A stretch of DNA of 48,391 bases from JBBQER01 sp038320885. Lineage in GTDB: Bacteria > Actinomycetota > Acidimicrobiia > IMCC26256 > PALSA-610. The stretch lies in assembly GCA_038320885.1 (NCBI GenBank), contig JBBQER010000017.1:1-48391 (forward strand), in the 5' to 3' direction. Positions 16,673 through 27,566 of the stretch are shown here, piece after piece; the first letter of the stretch is position 1; each line of letters opens with the position of its first letter. The notes beneath the pieces are model-generated. The model worked only from the letters and a program-made list of their open reading frames with translations, was not told where the DNA came from and did no database searches. The translations under genes were made by a program, and so were the position numbers.

Positions 16673-17788
16673 TTAGCTGCTCGCCCCTCCGTCCCCGCGG
16701 CGGCGCCATTGCAGATACGCCTCGATGAACGCATCGAGGTCGCCGTCGAGCACCGCTTGCACGTTGCCGGTCTCGAACCGCGTGCGTTCGTCCTTCACGA
16801 GCTGATAGGGCGCGAGCGTGTACGTGCGAATCTGATTCCCGAACGCCACATCTCGCTTGTCACCCGAGAGCGCTTCGAGCTCCTTGCGATGTTCCTCGCG
16901 TTGACGCTCGGCGAGCCGAGCCGCCAGGATCTGCATGGCCTTCGCCTTGTTCTGCGTCTGCGACCGTTCGTTCTGGCACGACACGACAACGCCGGTCGGC
17001 AGGTGCGTGATGCGCACCGCCGAGTCGGTCACGTTCACGTGCTGACCACCCGCGCCCGACGACCGGAACGTGTCGATCCGCAGGTCGCTCGGATCGATCT
17101 CCGGCTCCTCCGTCGCTTCGAGCGCGGGAACGCAGTCGAACGACGCGAACGCGGTCTGGCGGCGTGCGTTGGCGTCGAACGGCGAGATACGGATCAACCG
17201 GTGCACGCCACGTTCGCCGGCGAGCATCCCGTACGCGTAGCGGCCCTTGATGATGAAGGTCGCCGACGTGATCCCGGCCTCCTGGCCCTCCTGGATCTCG
17301 TCGACCTCCACCGAGAAGCCCTTCGACTCCGCCCAGCGCGTGAACATGCGCAGCACCATCGCGGTCCAGTCCTGCGAGTCGGTACCGCCCGCGCCCGAGT
17401 GGACCTCGCAGATCGCGTCGCGCTCGTCGTGCTCGCCGCTGAACAGCGCGCGCAACTCGAGCTTGTCGAGTGTCGAGCGCAGATCGTTCACCTCTTTCGC
17501 GATCTCGGGCTCGATCGACGCGTCGCTCTCGTCACGAGCGAGCTCGAACAACGTCTGCACGTCGGACATCCGACTCTCGAGATCGTCGACCAGCTCGACG
17601 TCGTCGCGCACGGCCGCGAACTCGCCGTTCACCTTGCGGGCGCGATCGGGATCGTCCCAGAGCTCCGGCGCCGAGACTTCGGCCTCGAGCGCGGTCAGGC
17701 GGGTGCGGGCTTCGTCGATGCCGAGATAGCTGTGCGCCTCCTGGACGCGACGCGCGAGATCAGCCAGGTCTTCCGAGAAGTCGCGCAT
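16673..17788 (-). CDS. prfB: Peptide chain release factor 2
   Basis: The 371-residue product has GVHRLIRISPFDANARRQ containing the SPF anticodon-like tripeptide that reads UGA and UAA, and SSGAGGQHVNVTDSA with the GGQ that triggers peptide release. The N-terminal domain starts MRDFSEDLADLARRVQEA and is read continuously with no in-frame UGA, so the autoregulatory frameshift known from many bacteria is absent here. The ATG begins immediately after the secA stop (17789), so the two genes abut and are probably translationally coupled. Confidence 0.97.
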   Translation of the reverse strand: MRDFSEDLADLARRVQEAHSYLGIDEARTRLTALEAEVSAPELWDDPDRARKVNGEFAAVRDDVELVDDLESRMSDVQTLFELARDESDASIEPEIAKEVNDLRSTLDKLELRALFSGEHDERDAICEVHSGAGGTDSQDWTAMVLRMFTRWAESKGFSVEVDEIQEGQEAGITSATFIIKGRYAYGMLAGERGVHRLIRISPFDANARRQTAFASFDCVPALEATEEPEIDPSDLRIDTFRSSGAGGQHVNVTDSAVRITHLPTGVVVSCQNERSQTQNKAKAMQILAARLAERQREEHRKELEALSGDKRDVAFGNQIRTYTLAPYQLVKDERTRFETGNVQAVLDGDLDAFIEAYLQWRRRGDGGASS

Positions 17789-20578
<2,790 letters not shown>

Positions 20579-20628
20579 GCAATCGGCGAGTCTACCGGCG
20601 CCTATACGGGCTCAGGAGGCGTGTCGGT

Positions 20629-21306
20629 TCAGGATGCGTCCACCAGCTTCTCGCGCACCGCATACATGGCCGCCTCCATGCGGCTACGGAGCTGCAGCTT
20701 CTCGAGAATATTGCGGACGTGATTCTTGACCGTGTTCTCGGCGATCACGAGCTCGGCGGCGATGTCCTTGTTCGACAGCCCGCGCGCGACCAGGCGGAGC
20801 ACCTCGAGCTCACGATCGCTGAGCCGGGGGGCGGTGCCGCGTTGCTCCTCGACCCGGCGTGACAACGCGTTGAACTCCGTGAGCAACCGCGATGCCATCG
20901 ACGGGGAGATCAGGCTCTGCCCGCGCGCGACGGCGCGAACCGCCTCGGGCAGCTCCTCGATCGAGACCTCCTTCAGGAGGTAGCCCGTGGCACCCGCACG
21001 CACCGCGGCGAACAGGTCGTCGTCGGCTTCGGACACGGTGAGGATCGCGACCTTCACGTTCGGCACGAGCGAGCGCGCGCGCCGCGTGGCCTCGATGCCC
21101 GAGATGCCCGGCATTGTCACGTCGATGAGCACGAGATCGGGTACGAGCTCCGTGATGCGGTCCACCGCATCGAGGCCGTCGGCGCACTCGGCGACCACCT
21201 CGATGTCGGCCTCCTCGTCGAGCACCATGCGCACCCCGCGCCGGAACAGCGCGTGCGGGTCCGCGAGGAGAACGCGAATCGACGGCTCGGTCGGAACCAT
21301 TGTCAT
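20629..21306 (-). CDS. NarL/DevR-type response regulator (orphan)
   Basis: The protein has 225 residues. The receiver begins SIRVLLADPHALFRRGV, with the phospho-acceptor Asp in LVLIDVTMPGISG, Thr in AILTVSE and Lys in YLLKEVSIEELP. The C-terminal LuxR domain has LSDRELEVLRLVARGLSNKDIA and the recognition helix in NTVKNHVRNILEK. No kinase gene is adjacent. It lies between hpf and secA on the same strand, so it may respond to starvation or stationary phase together with hpf, but that is inference. ATG codons at 21306 and two residues later are both possible starts. Confidence 0.92.
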   Translation of the reverse strand: MTMVPTEPSIRVLLADPHALFRRGVRMVLDEEADIEVVAECADGLDAVDRITELVPDLVLIDVTMPGISGIEATRRARSLVPNVKVAILTVSEADDDLFAAVRAGATGYLLKEVSIEELPEAVRAVARGQSLISPSMASRLLTEFNALSRRVEEQRGTAPRLSDRELEVLRLVARGLSNKDIAAELVIAENTVKNHVRNILEKLQLRSRMEAAMYAVREKLVDAS

Positions 21307-21343
21307 GAACGAGTCGCGGTCATGAAGAGATCACGCGCAAGAG

Positions 21344-21940
21344 TCAGCCGCTGGCCTCGATGAGCCCGAGCTCACCGTCGCGGCGGCGATAGACGACGGC
21401 CGCCTGCCCGGATTCCGCGAGGGTGAAGAGGTAGAAGTCGTGACCGAGCAGCTCCATCTGCAACGCCGCCTCGGCCACGCCCATCGGTCGTACGTCGAAC
21501 TGCTTGCTCTTCACCACCGTCGGCCCGCTGCCGTTGCTCGAAACCGCGTCGGTCGACCGAGCGGGGGCGGGTTCCGTCGTCGTGACGGCGGCCGCGGCGG
21601 CAGCTGCGTCGCGGGCGCTTCTCGCTCTCGAGCCGGTCCGGCGCTCGACCCGGCGGCCGTGGAGACGGCGCATCTGCTCCTCGACCTTGTCGAGCGCCCG
21701 TTCCAGCGCGATCACGTGCTCGACGCCCGCGGCCGTGCCCTTCACGAGGTGCTGGCGCACGTGCACGAGGATCTCGCACGCATGCGAGTCGTCGGCGCGT
21801 CGGGTCGGGTGCTGCTCGTAGTCGACATCGACTCGGCGCACGTCGCTCGCGAACTTGGCGACGCGTTGCACTTTCTCCACGGTGAGCGCTCGGAGTGCGG
21901 AATCCACCTCGGTGTGCTTGCCGACGACGACGACCTCCAT
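21344..21940 (-). CDS. hpf: Long-form ribosome hibernation promoting factor
   Basis: This 198-residue protein has the S30AE N-terminal domain (MEVVVVGKHTEVDSALRALT, then RVDVDYEQHP and LVHVRQHLVKGTAAGVEHVIAL), a low-complexity Ala/Thr/Ser linker (about 105-135) and the C-terminal dimerisation domain (KSKQFDVRPMGVAEAALQME, ending VVYRRRDGELGLIE). The long form joins 70S ribosomes into inactive 100S dimers. It lies between comF and the orphan regulator, all on one strand with short gaps, the usual actinobacterial arrangement near secA. Confidence 0.93.
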   Translation of the reverse strand: MEVVVVGKHTEVDSALRALTVEKVQRVAKFASDVRRVDVDYEQHPTRRADDSHACEILVHVRQHLVKGTAAGVEHVIALERALDKVEEQMRRLHGRRVERRTGSRARSARDAAAAAAAVTTTEPAPARSTDAVSSNGSGPTVVKSKQFDVRPMGVAEAALQMELLGHDFYLFTLAESGQAAVVYRRRDGELGLIEASG

Positions 21941-21955
21941 AGGTGTGCTCCTTGG

Positions 21956-22636
21956 TCATCTGCCTGGGCCATCCGCTGGCGATCGAGTATAGGGAGCCAC
22001 CACACGCCTCTCTTCCGGGCGCGGCGTGCGCGCCACCGTGGCGGCCAGCACCTCGCGCGCGCCGAGTGCATGCAGTGCTCGCGCCGCCGCGGTCAACGTC
22101 GCTCCCGTGGTCACGACATCGTCGACGACCAGCACGTTCTGGCCCGTGATCGAGCCCGCGCCGTACAACGTCGGGCCGGCGCGTCGCTCGGCGGCCGGTC
22201 GCCCCGTTTGCGGCGGACCGTCGTCACGCGTCAGCAGTCGCCGGGCGTCGCGTCCGATTCCGGTGGCGACGACACGCGCGAGCAGCGCGCCGTGGTCTAC
22301 TCCCCGCGCCGCGCGCCGACGCGCGCTCGCCGGCACCCACGTCACAGCATCGATCGAGTACGGCGCGCTCGCACAGCGATCGGCGAGTCGCGCGCCGAGC
22401 CAGCGCACGGCGATGCGCTCGTTCCGGTACTTCACGCGCGCGACGAGCTCCCGCGCCACACCCTCGTACGCGAACGCGGCCGTCGACCAGGTGATGCCGG
22501 GAAGGGGCGCCGCGGGCGGTGCCCCGCGCATGCTCGCCGCGCACAGTTCGCACACGGGCTCGGCCCGGCGCCCGCAACCGGGACAGCGCCCCGGCAGGAG
22601 CACGGTGAGCAGATCGTCGACCAGTCCGTGGAGCAC
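21956..22636 (-). CDS. comF: ComF-family phosphoribosyltransferase-like protein
   Basis: The 226-residue protein starts with a zinc-finger-like module with four cysteines (CPGCGRR and CELCAAS), followed by AAFAYEGVARELVARVKYR and the PRPP loop QNVLVVDDVVTTGATLTA. ComF proteins assist DNA uptake in naturally competent bacteria; in others the role is unclear. It is the first gene of the minus-strand core block, and hpf follows 15 bases downstream. It borders the accessory patch to its right. Confidence 0.9.
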   Translation of the reverse strand: MLHGLVDDLLTVLLPGRCPGCGRRAEPVCELCAASMRGAPPAAPLPGITWSTAAFAYEGVARELVARVKYRNERIAVRWLGARLADRCASAPYSIDAVTWVPASARRRAARGVDHGALLARVVATGIGRDARRLLTRDDGPPQTGRPAAERRAGPTLYGAGSITGQNVLVVDDVVTTGATLTAAARALHALGAREVLAATVARTPRPEERRVVAPYTRSPADGPGR

Positions 22637-22879
22637 GTTCGAACGCTACGAACGCCCTGAGACACTTTGATTCGGCGGTCGGCCCGGCTTCGAGTGGCGA
22701 GCGATGACCTGGCGCTCGAAGAACACCGGGCGCATTGCCGATGCCGGGACGCTGACAGCTCTCAAGGGGGAGCGCACTCGGGTGCCGTGACGAAGCGCTC
22801 CAGATCGGGCAACCTGTCGCGAGGAGAGCGTCGGCGGAACCCTCGTGGGAGGCGCGCAAGGTGACACAAGCTGATCGCG
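22637..22879. other. Gap without recognised gene
   Basis: This 243-base stretch separates the divergent comF and methyltransferase genes. Short open frames exist on both strands but none has recognisable domains or good start signals. It presumably holds the two promoters and the border of the accessory patch. Confidence 0.4.
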
Positions 22880-23700
22880 ATGAATGATCCGGTTGAATTT
22901 CGGTCTGACCTCTATCGGGGGACGGCGTCGTACTACGACCAGTATCGACTCCCGTATCCGACCCAGTTGATCAGCGACTTGGTGTCGCGTGCCTCTCTTG
23001 ACGGAACCGGGCGGCTCCTCGACGTGGCCTGCGGGACGGGCAGATGGCGTTCGCCTTGCAGCCATTCGTCGCGGACGTGCTCGGGATCGACCAAGAGCAA
23101 GACATGGTGGACTTCGCAAGTGAGAAGGCGCTTGGGCGTGGGTTGCGGGACATGCGGTGGGCGTCGGGACGGGCGGAGGACTTCACCGCAGCCGAAACCT
23201 TCGACGTGGTGACCATCGGAAATGCGTTCCATCGGCTGCGGCGCGCCGACGTGGCAGAGCGTGCCAGACAGTGGTTAGTTCCCGGAGGTCATCTTGCGGT
23301 GGTGTCGTCGTCCAGCGGATCCCAGTCAGGACCCGCCCCTTGGCAGCGCGTGCTCAACGACTGTGCGAAGGACTGGGCCGAACGAGTCGGTGAGAACGAT
23401 CGGGTTCCGGCTGGTTGGGAGCTCGAACTCGCACGCAAGCCACACACGGCTGTGCTGAGCGCAGCGGGCTTCGACATCATTGGCCGCTACAGCTTCGCTG
23501 ACGTGCACGATTGGGCCGTAGACGAACTGGTGGGGCTTCTCTATTCGACATCGTTCTTTCCTCGCGCGGCCCTTGGCGAGCGTGTCGTCGAGTTCGAAGC
23601 CGATCTCGCCAAGCGCCTGCTCGCGTTGGAACCGTCAGGCGTCTTTCGAGAAGAGATCAGCGCGGAATACGACCTCGCTACAGCTCCTGCCCCGAGGTAG
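22880..23700 (+). pseudogene. SAM-dependent methyltransferase, frameshifted
   Basis: The first frame (ATG 22880) encodes the N-terminus of a class I methyltransferase with ASYYDQYRLPYP and the SAM motif LLDVACGTG, then goes out of frame at about 23037-23043. Exactly there the +1 frame picks up MAFALQPFVADVLGIDQEQD, carries VVTIGNAFHRL and VPGGHLAVVSS and runs to 23700. Restoring one base between GGC and AGATGG gives about 273 residues, the family norm. It is either a pseudogene or a one-base sequence error. Homology-like sequence on both sides of the junction makes the frameshift clear. Neighbouring intact genes are GNAT (downstream) and comF (divergent). Confidence 0.8.
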
Positions 23701-23767
23701 CGCCCATCGGCCGATCTGGGCACCTCGTCAGCCCGCATCCTCAGGCGCCAATAACGGACACTGGAGT

Positions 23768-23801
23768 GTGACGGGCGCTCCCCATATTTCCGCGGCGTCA
23801 C
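23768..23801. terminator. Imperfect inverted repeat after the methyltransferase
   Basis: GTGACG (23768-23773) pairs with CGTCAC (23796-23801), and CGC with GCG continues the stem after a small internal loop. It could end the methyltransferase transcript or be an old insertion end. The rest of the 200-base gap (23701-23900) shows no gene. Confidence 0.35.
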
Positions 23802-23900
23802 TCTTTGCGATCGAGCAGTATTTCCGCGCGATGTGCGGTGGGGCGATCATCTGCGGATGCCGGATCAGGCCGGTGTCGCATGAGTTCGGAAGGTCCGAGA

Positions 23901-24449
23901 ATGAACGATTCGGTTCTCGTCCGCAACATGAAGCGTGACGAATTCAGCGCGATGCGAGCGCTATCCATCGCCGCGTTCGGCAACGACTTGGTCATCGGAG
24001 ACCTCCTCGATGCACTGCACGAATCATGGGCCTGGGGCGACGACCTCTCCTTCGTCGCTGAACGTGACGGCGAACTCGTCGGCCACGTCCTCTACTCGCA
24101 CGCATTCCTCGACGCCCCGTCCCGATTGGTCGATGTGCTGGTCCTGAGCCCGATCGGCGTTCGTTCCGACCTGCAACGGCAAGGAGTAGGCGGCGAACTG
24201 ATCAGGCACAGCTTGAGTGTCATCGGCCAACGGCACGAGCCGCTGGTCTTCCTTGAAGGGCACCCGACGTACTACCCGCGCTTCGGCTTCGGCCCCGCCG
24301 CCGACCAGGGATTCGTCGCGCCGTCGGCCCGTATACCGAGCGACGCCTTCATGGTGTACCCATTCCCGCACTACGAACCTTGGATGACGGGAACCCTCGT
24401 CTATTCCGACGCCTTCTGGCGCACCGACGCTGTCGGACTCCGCGACTGA
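23901..24449 (+). CDS. GNAT-family N-acetyltransferase
   Basis: From ATG 23901, preceded by GGAAGG seven bases away, the protein has 182 residues (an ATG at 23880 is also in frame). LVGHVLYSHAF and VLVLSPIGVRSDLQRQGVGG contain the acetyl-CoA pyrophosphate-binding loop (Q/RxxGxG/A pattern). VFLEGHPTYYPRFGFGPA is typical of the YhbS-like (COG3153) branch. It would acetylate an amine, possibly a small molecule or antibiotic. It belongs to the accessory patch and ends seven bases before the IS110-type element. Confidence 0.88.
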   Translation: MNDSVLVRNMKRDEFSAMRALSIAAFGNDLVIGDLLDALHESWAWGDDLSFVAERDGELVGHVLYSHAFLDAPSRLVDVLVLSPIGVRSDLQRQGVGGELIRHSLSVIGQRHEPLVFLEGHPTYYPRFGFGPAADQGFVAPSARIPSDAFMVYPFPHYEPWMTGTLVYSDAFWRTDAVGLRD

Positions 24450-24481
24450 AGCTCCGATCTCAGGGACGCTTCTATGTTCTG

Positions 24482-25519
24482 TCAAGCGCTGCGGGGGAGG
24501 GCCTCGAGTTGGCGGAAGAGCTGGCGGGCGACGTAGCGCTTCAGGCAGCGTTTGATCTCGCGGGTGCTCTTGCCTTGCGCGACTCGCCGTTGGACGTATT
24601 CGATGGTTTGGGGGTCTTGGCGCATGCGGACCATCACGATGGTGTGCAGGGCGCGGTTGAGTTGGCGGTCACCGAAACGGCTCAACCGGTGACGAGTCAC
24701 GGTTCCCGACGATGCTTCGACGGGCGCGACGCCGGCGAGCTTCGCGAACACTGCTTCGGAGCGAACTCGGCCCGGATGGGACCACGAGACGATGAGTCGC
24801 CCCGCGACGACTGGGCCGATGCCGACTTCGTCGAGCAGGACCGGCGCGACCCTTCGAACGAGCACGTCGATCTGGGTCTCGAGCTCGGCTGCTTCGTGTT
24901 CGCAGGCGAGCGCTCGTCGTGCTGTCGCGCGTCAGGCCGTGACGGTGGCGAACTCGGCGGCGTCCTGGCGTGATGAGCCCCGCAAGCCCGCGCACGTGCG
25001 GAGGAGCCGTGCGGCCGGCAAGGACCGCAGCCGCTCGCGCTGGCTGGCGGGCGCGCTGACGACGAGGGCATGCAGCGCCGCGATCGCTCGGGTCCGGAAC
25101 TCGATTGCCTGGGCGCGTGTCGTGAGCAGTACCCGGATGGCTTCGCGTTCGCCGCGGCAGCGTGGCTCGCTCAGCCCAACGCCGGCGAGTGCTTGACGTG
25201 CGGCGCGCACGGCATCGATGTCGTCGTTCTTGACGCCAGCTCGCCGCACTGGTCGCTGGGGACGCTCCACCTCCACGACCGGTTCGCTTCCGGCGAGCAG
25301 CGCGGTTGTCAGACCAGCGCCGAACGAGCCGGTGCCTTCGACGGCCCACAACACCGTGCTGTGCCGTCGTCCGAACGCGACGAGCTGTCGATATCCCTTT
25401 GGATCCGCCCGCACGGTCAGGTGTTCGAGGACTGCGCCGGTCGAAGCCACGGCCGCGGCGGTATGGGTGTGCTTGTGCGTGTCGACACCGATGACGACGT
25501 CGGCGTGTTCTGTCAGCAT
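24482..25519 (-). pseudogene. IS110-family transposase with an in-frame stop
   Basis: From ATG 25519, with AAGGAG well placed upstream, the frame gives an N-terminal DEDD (RuvC-like) domain: Asp13 in VIGVDTHKHTHTA, Glu61 in WAVEGTGSFG, and Asp99 and Asp102 in VKNDDIDAVRAAR. A TGA at 24934-24932 (codon 196) interrupts it. The same frame then runs on without shift through RATARRALACEHEAAELETQ to the transposase_20 domain (VGIGPVVAGRLIVSW, KLAGVAPVEASSG, FGDRQLNRALHTIVM) and stops at 24482. With one codon replaced it would be about 345 residues, a normal length. The protein is probably inactive unless the TGA is read through. Confidence 0.8.
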
Positions 25520-25681
25520 GGAGATCGCTCCTTGACCAGGGAGTAGTTGTCGGTGCCGGTCCGAGCGACGCTGCGGCAAGACTGTGATGAGTCACGCCGA
25601 TCACGGCGGACAAGCTTCTGATCAGGCCAACGCACGACGACCGGGCCGGTGCCGGCAGCGTCGCGGACAAGTCCCTGAGAT
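25520..25681 (-). ncRNA. Candidate bridge-RNA region of the IS110 element
   Basis: IS110-type recombinases are known to be guided by an RNA transcribed from a noncoding end of the element. This one has about 160 noncoding bases between its proposed left end and the transposase start. On the minus strand it can fold into small stems, for example CGCCG-TGAT-CGGCG and GTGA-CTCA-TCAC side by side near 25580-25610. The guide loops cannot be assigned by eye. The call rests on position and family knowledge. Confidence 0.35.
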
Positions 25682-25768
25682 GGCACCCGAAGGGCCAGTG
25701 TGTTTGTGGGTCACGCGTCGCCACCGACGACCAGCCTGAACGCCGGCATCACTCAACCGGCGGACCAA

Positions 25769-25781
25769 AGACTCACAGTCT
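25769..25781 (-). terminator. Hairpin after the kinase-like gene
   Basis: AGACT (25769-25773) and AGTCT (25777-25781) form a stem with a 3-base loop, extendable by CAA/TTG across a bulge. It lies about 31 bases after the stop of the minus-strand kinase gene and outside the proposed insertion element, so it probably terminates that gene. Confidence 0.45.
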
Positions 25782-25811
25782 GTTTGCGGACACCGGGGTG
25801 AGCGTCGTGCG

Positions 25812-26615
25812 TCAGATCAGGTCAGACGGACGGACAACGCGCGGACTGCCGAAAACCGTGTTGTCGAGGATGACGTCGACAAACGAGCGCGGGTTGACCT
25901 CGTCGATGTAGACCAGTTCCGCCGCCAGGTACCGGTCGCGGTGGAGTGCTTCGGCCTCCTCCGCGCCGCCCTCCATCTCCGCATCGCGTTCGATACCGCG
26001 ACGGACCGAGAGCTCCGCAGTGATCTCGACCCAGATCCGGAGATCCCAGTAAGCATTGATCTCTGGTCGGTAGGCGAACACCCCATCGACGATGAGCACG
26101 CCGTTGGCGGGCATCGACGACTGCACCGCCGAGTGATCGATTTGCGTGAGTGGGTCAATGCTGCACAGTGCTACGAGCCCGTCCGCACTCGGGTCCGACG
26201 GGTTCAGGAGCAGTTTGCATGCAGCTTCACAATCGAACGCGTTTCGGTAGTAGCCGTCACCGGAGAGCCGGTCGTAGAGGTGGCGCTCGCTCCAAGGTCT
26301 CTTGAAGTCGTCGAGTGATGCTCTGAACACGGGCCGGCCGCGGCAGCTCAGGCCGTACGCCAACTCATGACCGAGGCTCGTCTTGCCGGCCGCGGTAAAG
26401 CCGTCGATCGCGACTCGGAGTCGATGACCGCCAAGGCGATCGATCATCTCGACGAGGCGGTCGAGCACTCGCGCCCGTGTGGGACCCGCCGGCGGCGGCA
26501 TCGGCTGTTGCCATGTCGATACGGAGCGCTCGACCGTCGCGTCAGGAGTCATCGGCGCAGTCATGCGACCGACCCGGTGGCCGAGCGCTCGATCGACACC
26601 AGTGGATTGTGTCAT
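25812..26615 (-). CDS. Uridine kinase-like P-loop protein
   Basis: The protein has 267 residues from ATG 26615; in-frame ATGs at 26564 and 26552 are alternatives, because the first 50 residues show no family features. RVAIDGFTAAGKTSLGHEL is a Walker A motif of the uridine kinase / phosphoribulokinase family. FRASLDDFKRPW holds the conserved acidic residues after the P-loop, and ANGVLIVDGVFAYRPEI fits the Walker-B-like strand. It probably phosphorylates a nucleoside or similar small molecule. It is at the border of the accessory patch. Confidence 0.8.
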   Translation of the reverse strand: MTQSTGVDRALGHRVGRMTAPMTPDATVERSVSTWQQPMPPPAGPTRARVLDRLVEMIDRLGGHRLRVAIDGFTAAGKTSLGHELAYGLSCRGRPVFRASLDDFKRPWSERHLYDRLSGDGYYRNAFDCEAACKLLLNPSDPSADGLVALCSIDPLTQIDHSAVQSSMPANGVLIVDGVFAYRPEINAYWDLRIWVEITAELSVRRGIERDAEMEGGAEEAEALHRDRYLAAELVYIDEVNPRSFVDVILDNTVFGSPRVVRPSDLI

Positions 26616-26686
26616 GACCGACGCGAGTCACCGCCACTCGCCGCGGGCTTGCCCGTGAAGACGCGTAGGCGGGATTGACGGGCACA

Positions 26687-26700
26687 TGAGAGTGCTCTCA
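26687..26700 (-). terminator. Palindromic hairpin after the SDR gene
   Basis: TGAGA-GTGC-TCTCA, directly after the stop of the minus-strand SDR gene at 26702. It probably ends that transcript. The rest of the gap 26616-26686 shows nothing recognisable. Confidence 0.5.
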
Positions 26701-26701
26701 C

Positions 26702-27550
26702 CTATCCCGTCAGCGGCGAACGCAGCACGGGGTTCGAGCGATTGGCGAGTGACTGCGTCCGTTCGTGCACGAAGTCGACCCAGAATTCGTCGACGTCGTC
26801 GTGCGGGAGGATCCAGAACTGCTCGGCGCGGATTGCGGCAATCACCTTCATCGCGACTTCGTCGGGGGCCATACCGCGGTCGATGAGCGAATGGAGCAGA
26901 GCGGAGATCGCGGAGTCTGCGGCGCCCTCCTCCTCGAATCCTTCCGGCCGGTTGCGCGAGCTGTCGGCGATACGAGTGCGAACCCAACCCGGGCAGAGCA
27001 CCGACACCTTCACGTGCGGAGCCATCATCGCCATCTCGTGGTGCAGGGTCTCGGAGATCGCCACCACCGCGTGCTTGCTCGCGTTGTACGGCGCCATCAA
27101 TGGACCGGCGACCAGACCGGCGACCGACGCGGTGTTCACGATGTGCCCCTGGCTCTGCTCCATCAGGATCGGCACGAACGCGCGCAGTCCGTGGATCACT
27201 CCCCAGAGGTTGACGCCGAGCACCCACTCCCACATCGAAAGCGGTGCTTCCCACGACAGTCCCCCGCCGCCCACACCCGCGTTGTTGCACGCGATGTGGA
27301 TGCCACCGAACCGCTCGACGGCCGCATCGGCGAGTGCCTGGACCTGCGCCCCGTCGGAGACGTCGGTGACAACGCCGATCGCCTGGGCGCCCGTCGCCGC
27401 GAGCTTGCCCACCGCCTCGTCGAGCGCGGGCGCCTCGATGTCGCCGAGGACGACCTTCATGCCCTCGGCGGCGAAGGCGGACGCGAGCGAGAAGCCGATC
27501 CCGCTCGCGCCTCCCGTTATGACCGCAACGCGTTCCTCGAACTCACGCAA
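26702..27550 (-). CDS. Short-chain dehydrogenase/reductase
   Basis: The 282-residue enzyme has a complete SDR core: VAVITGGASGIGFSLA (nucleotide-binding glycines), CNNAGVGGGG (NNAG), IVNTASVAGLV (Ser) and APYNASKHAVVA (Tyr/Lys pair), followed by CPGWVRTRI. The C-terminal part is longer than in the simplest members and may cap the active site. The first residues after the start match the family norm. The substrate is unknown. It follows ahcY by 16 bases on the same strand and may be in the same transcript, although a link to methyl metabolism is not evident. Confidence 0.9.
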   Translation of the reverse strand: MREFEERVAVITGGASGIGFSLASAFAAEGMKVVLGDIEAPALDEAVGKLAATGAQAIGVVTDVSDGAQVQALADAAVERFGGIHIACNNAGVGGGGLSWEAPLSMWEWVLGVNLWGVIHGLRAFVPILMEQSQGHIVNTASVAGLVAGPLMAPYNASKHAVVAISETLHHEMAMMAPHVKVSVLCPGWVRTRIADSSRNRPEGFEEEGAADSAISALLHSLIDRGMAPDEVAMKVIAAIRAEQFWILPHDDVDEFWVDFVHERTQSLANRSNPVLRSPLTG

Positions 27551-27566
27551 GTCGACTCCGGCACCC

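Larger units (their letters stand above)
24457..25681 (-). mobile_element. IS110-family insertion element (about 1.2 kb)
   Basis: The element is defined by a DEDD/transposase_20 gene and by ATCTCAGGGAC at 24457-24467 and its exact reverse complement at 25671-25681. The ends are proposed from that 11-bp pair; IS110 elements lack standard terminal repeats, though the IS1111 branch has subterminal ones. The total of 1225 bases fits the family. About 150 noncoding bases lie upstream of the transposase and about 15 downstream. It sits between a GNAT gene and a kinase-like gene. Confidence 0.6.

Noticed and set aside
17700..17788. Programmed frameshift site in prfB
   Set aside because: The N-terminal domain is continuous in one frame with no in-frame UGA.
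22646..23119. A minus-strand protein between comF and the methyltransferase
   Set aside because: It overlaps the methyltransferase start region, has no recognisable domain and a composition typical of shadow frames.
24697..25071. A frameshift in the IS110 transposase
   Set aside because: Reading through TGA at 24934-24932 in the same frame gives the expected linker and second domain, so it is a nonsense codon, not a shift.
24475..25515. Direct repeat TGTTCTGTCA at 24475-24484 and 25506-25515 as target-site duplication of the insertion element
   Set aside because: Both copies overlap the transposase stop and start region, so they lie inside the element, and a 10-base match over 1 kb is expected by chance fairly often.
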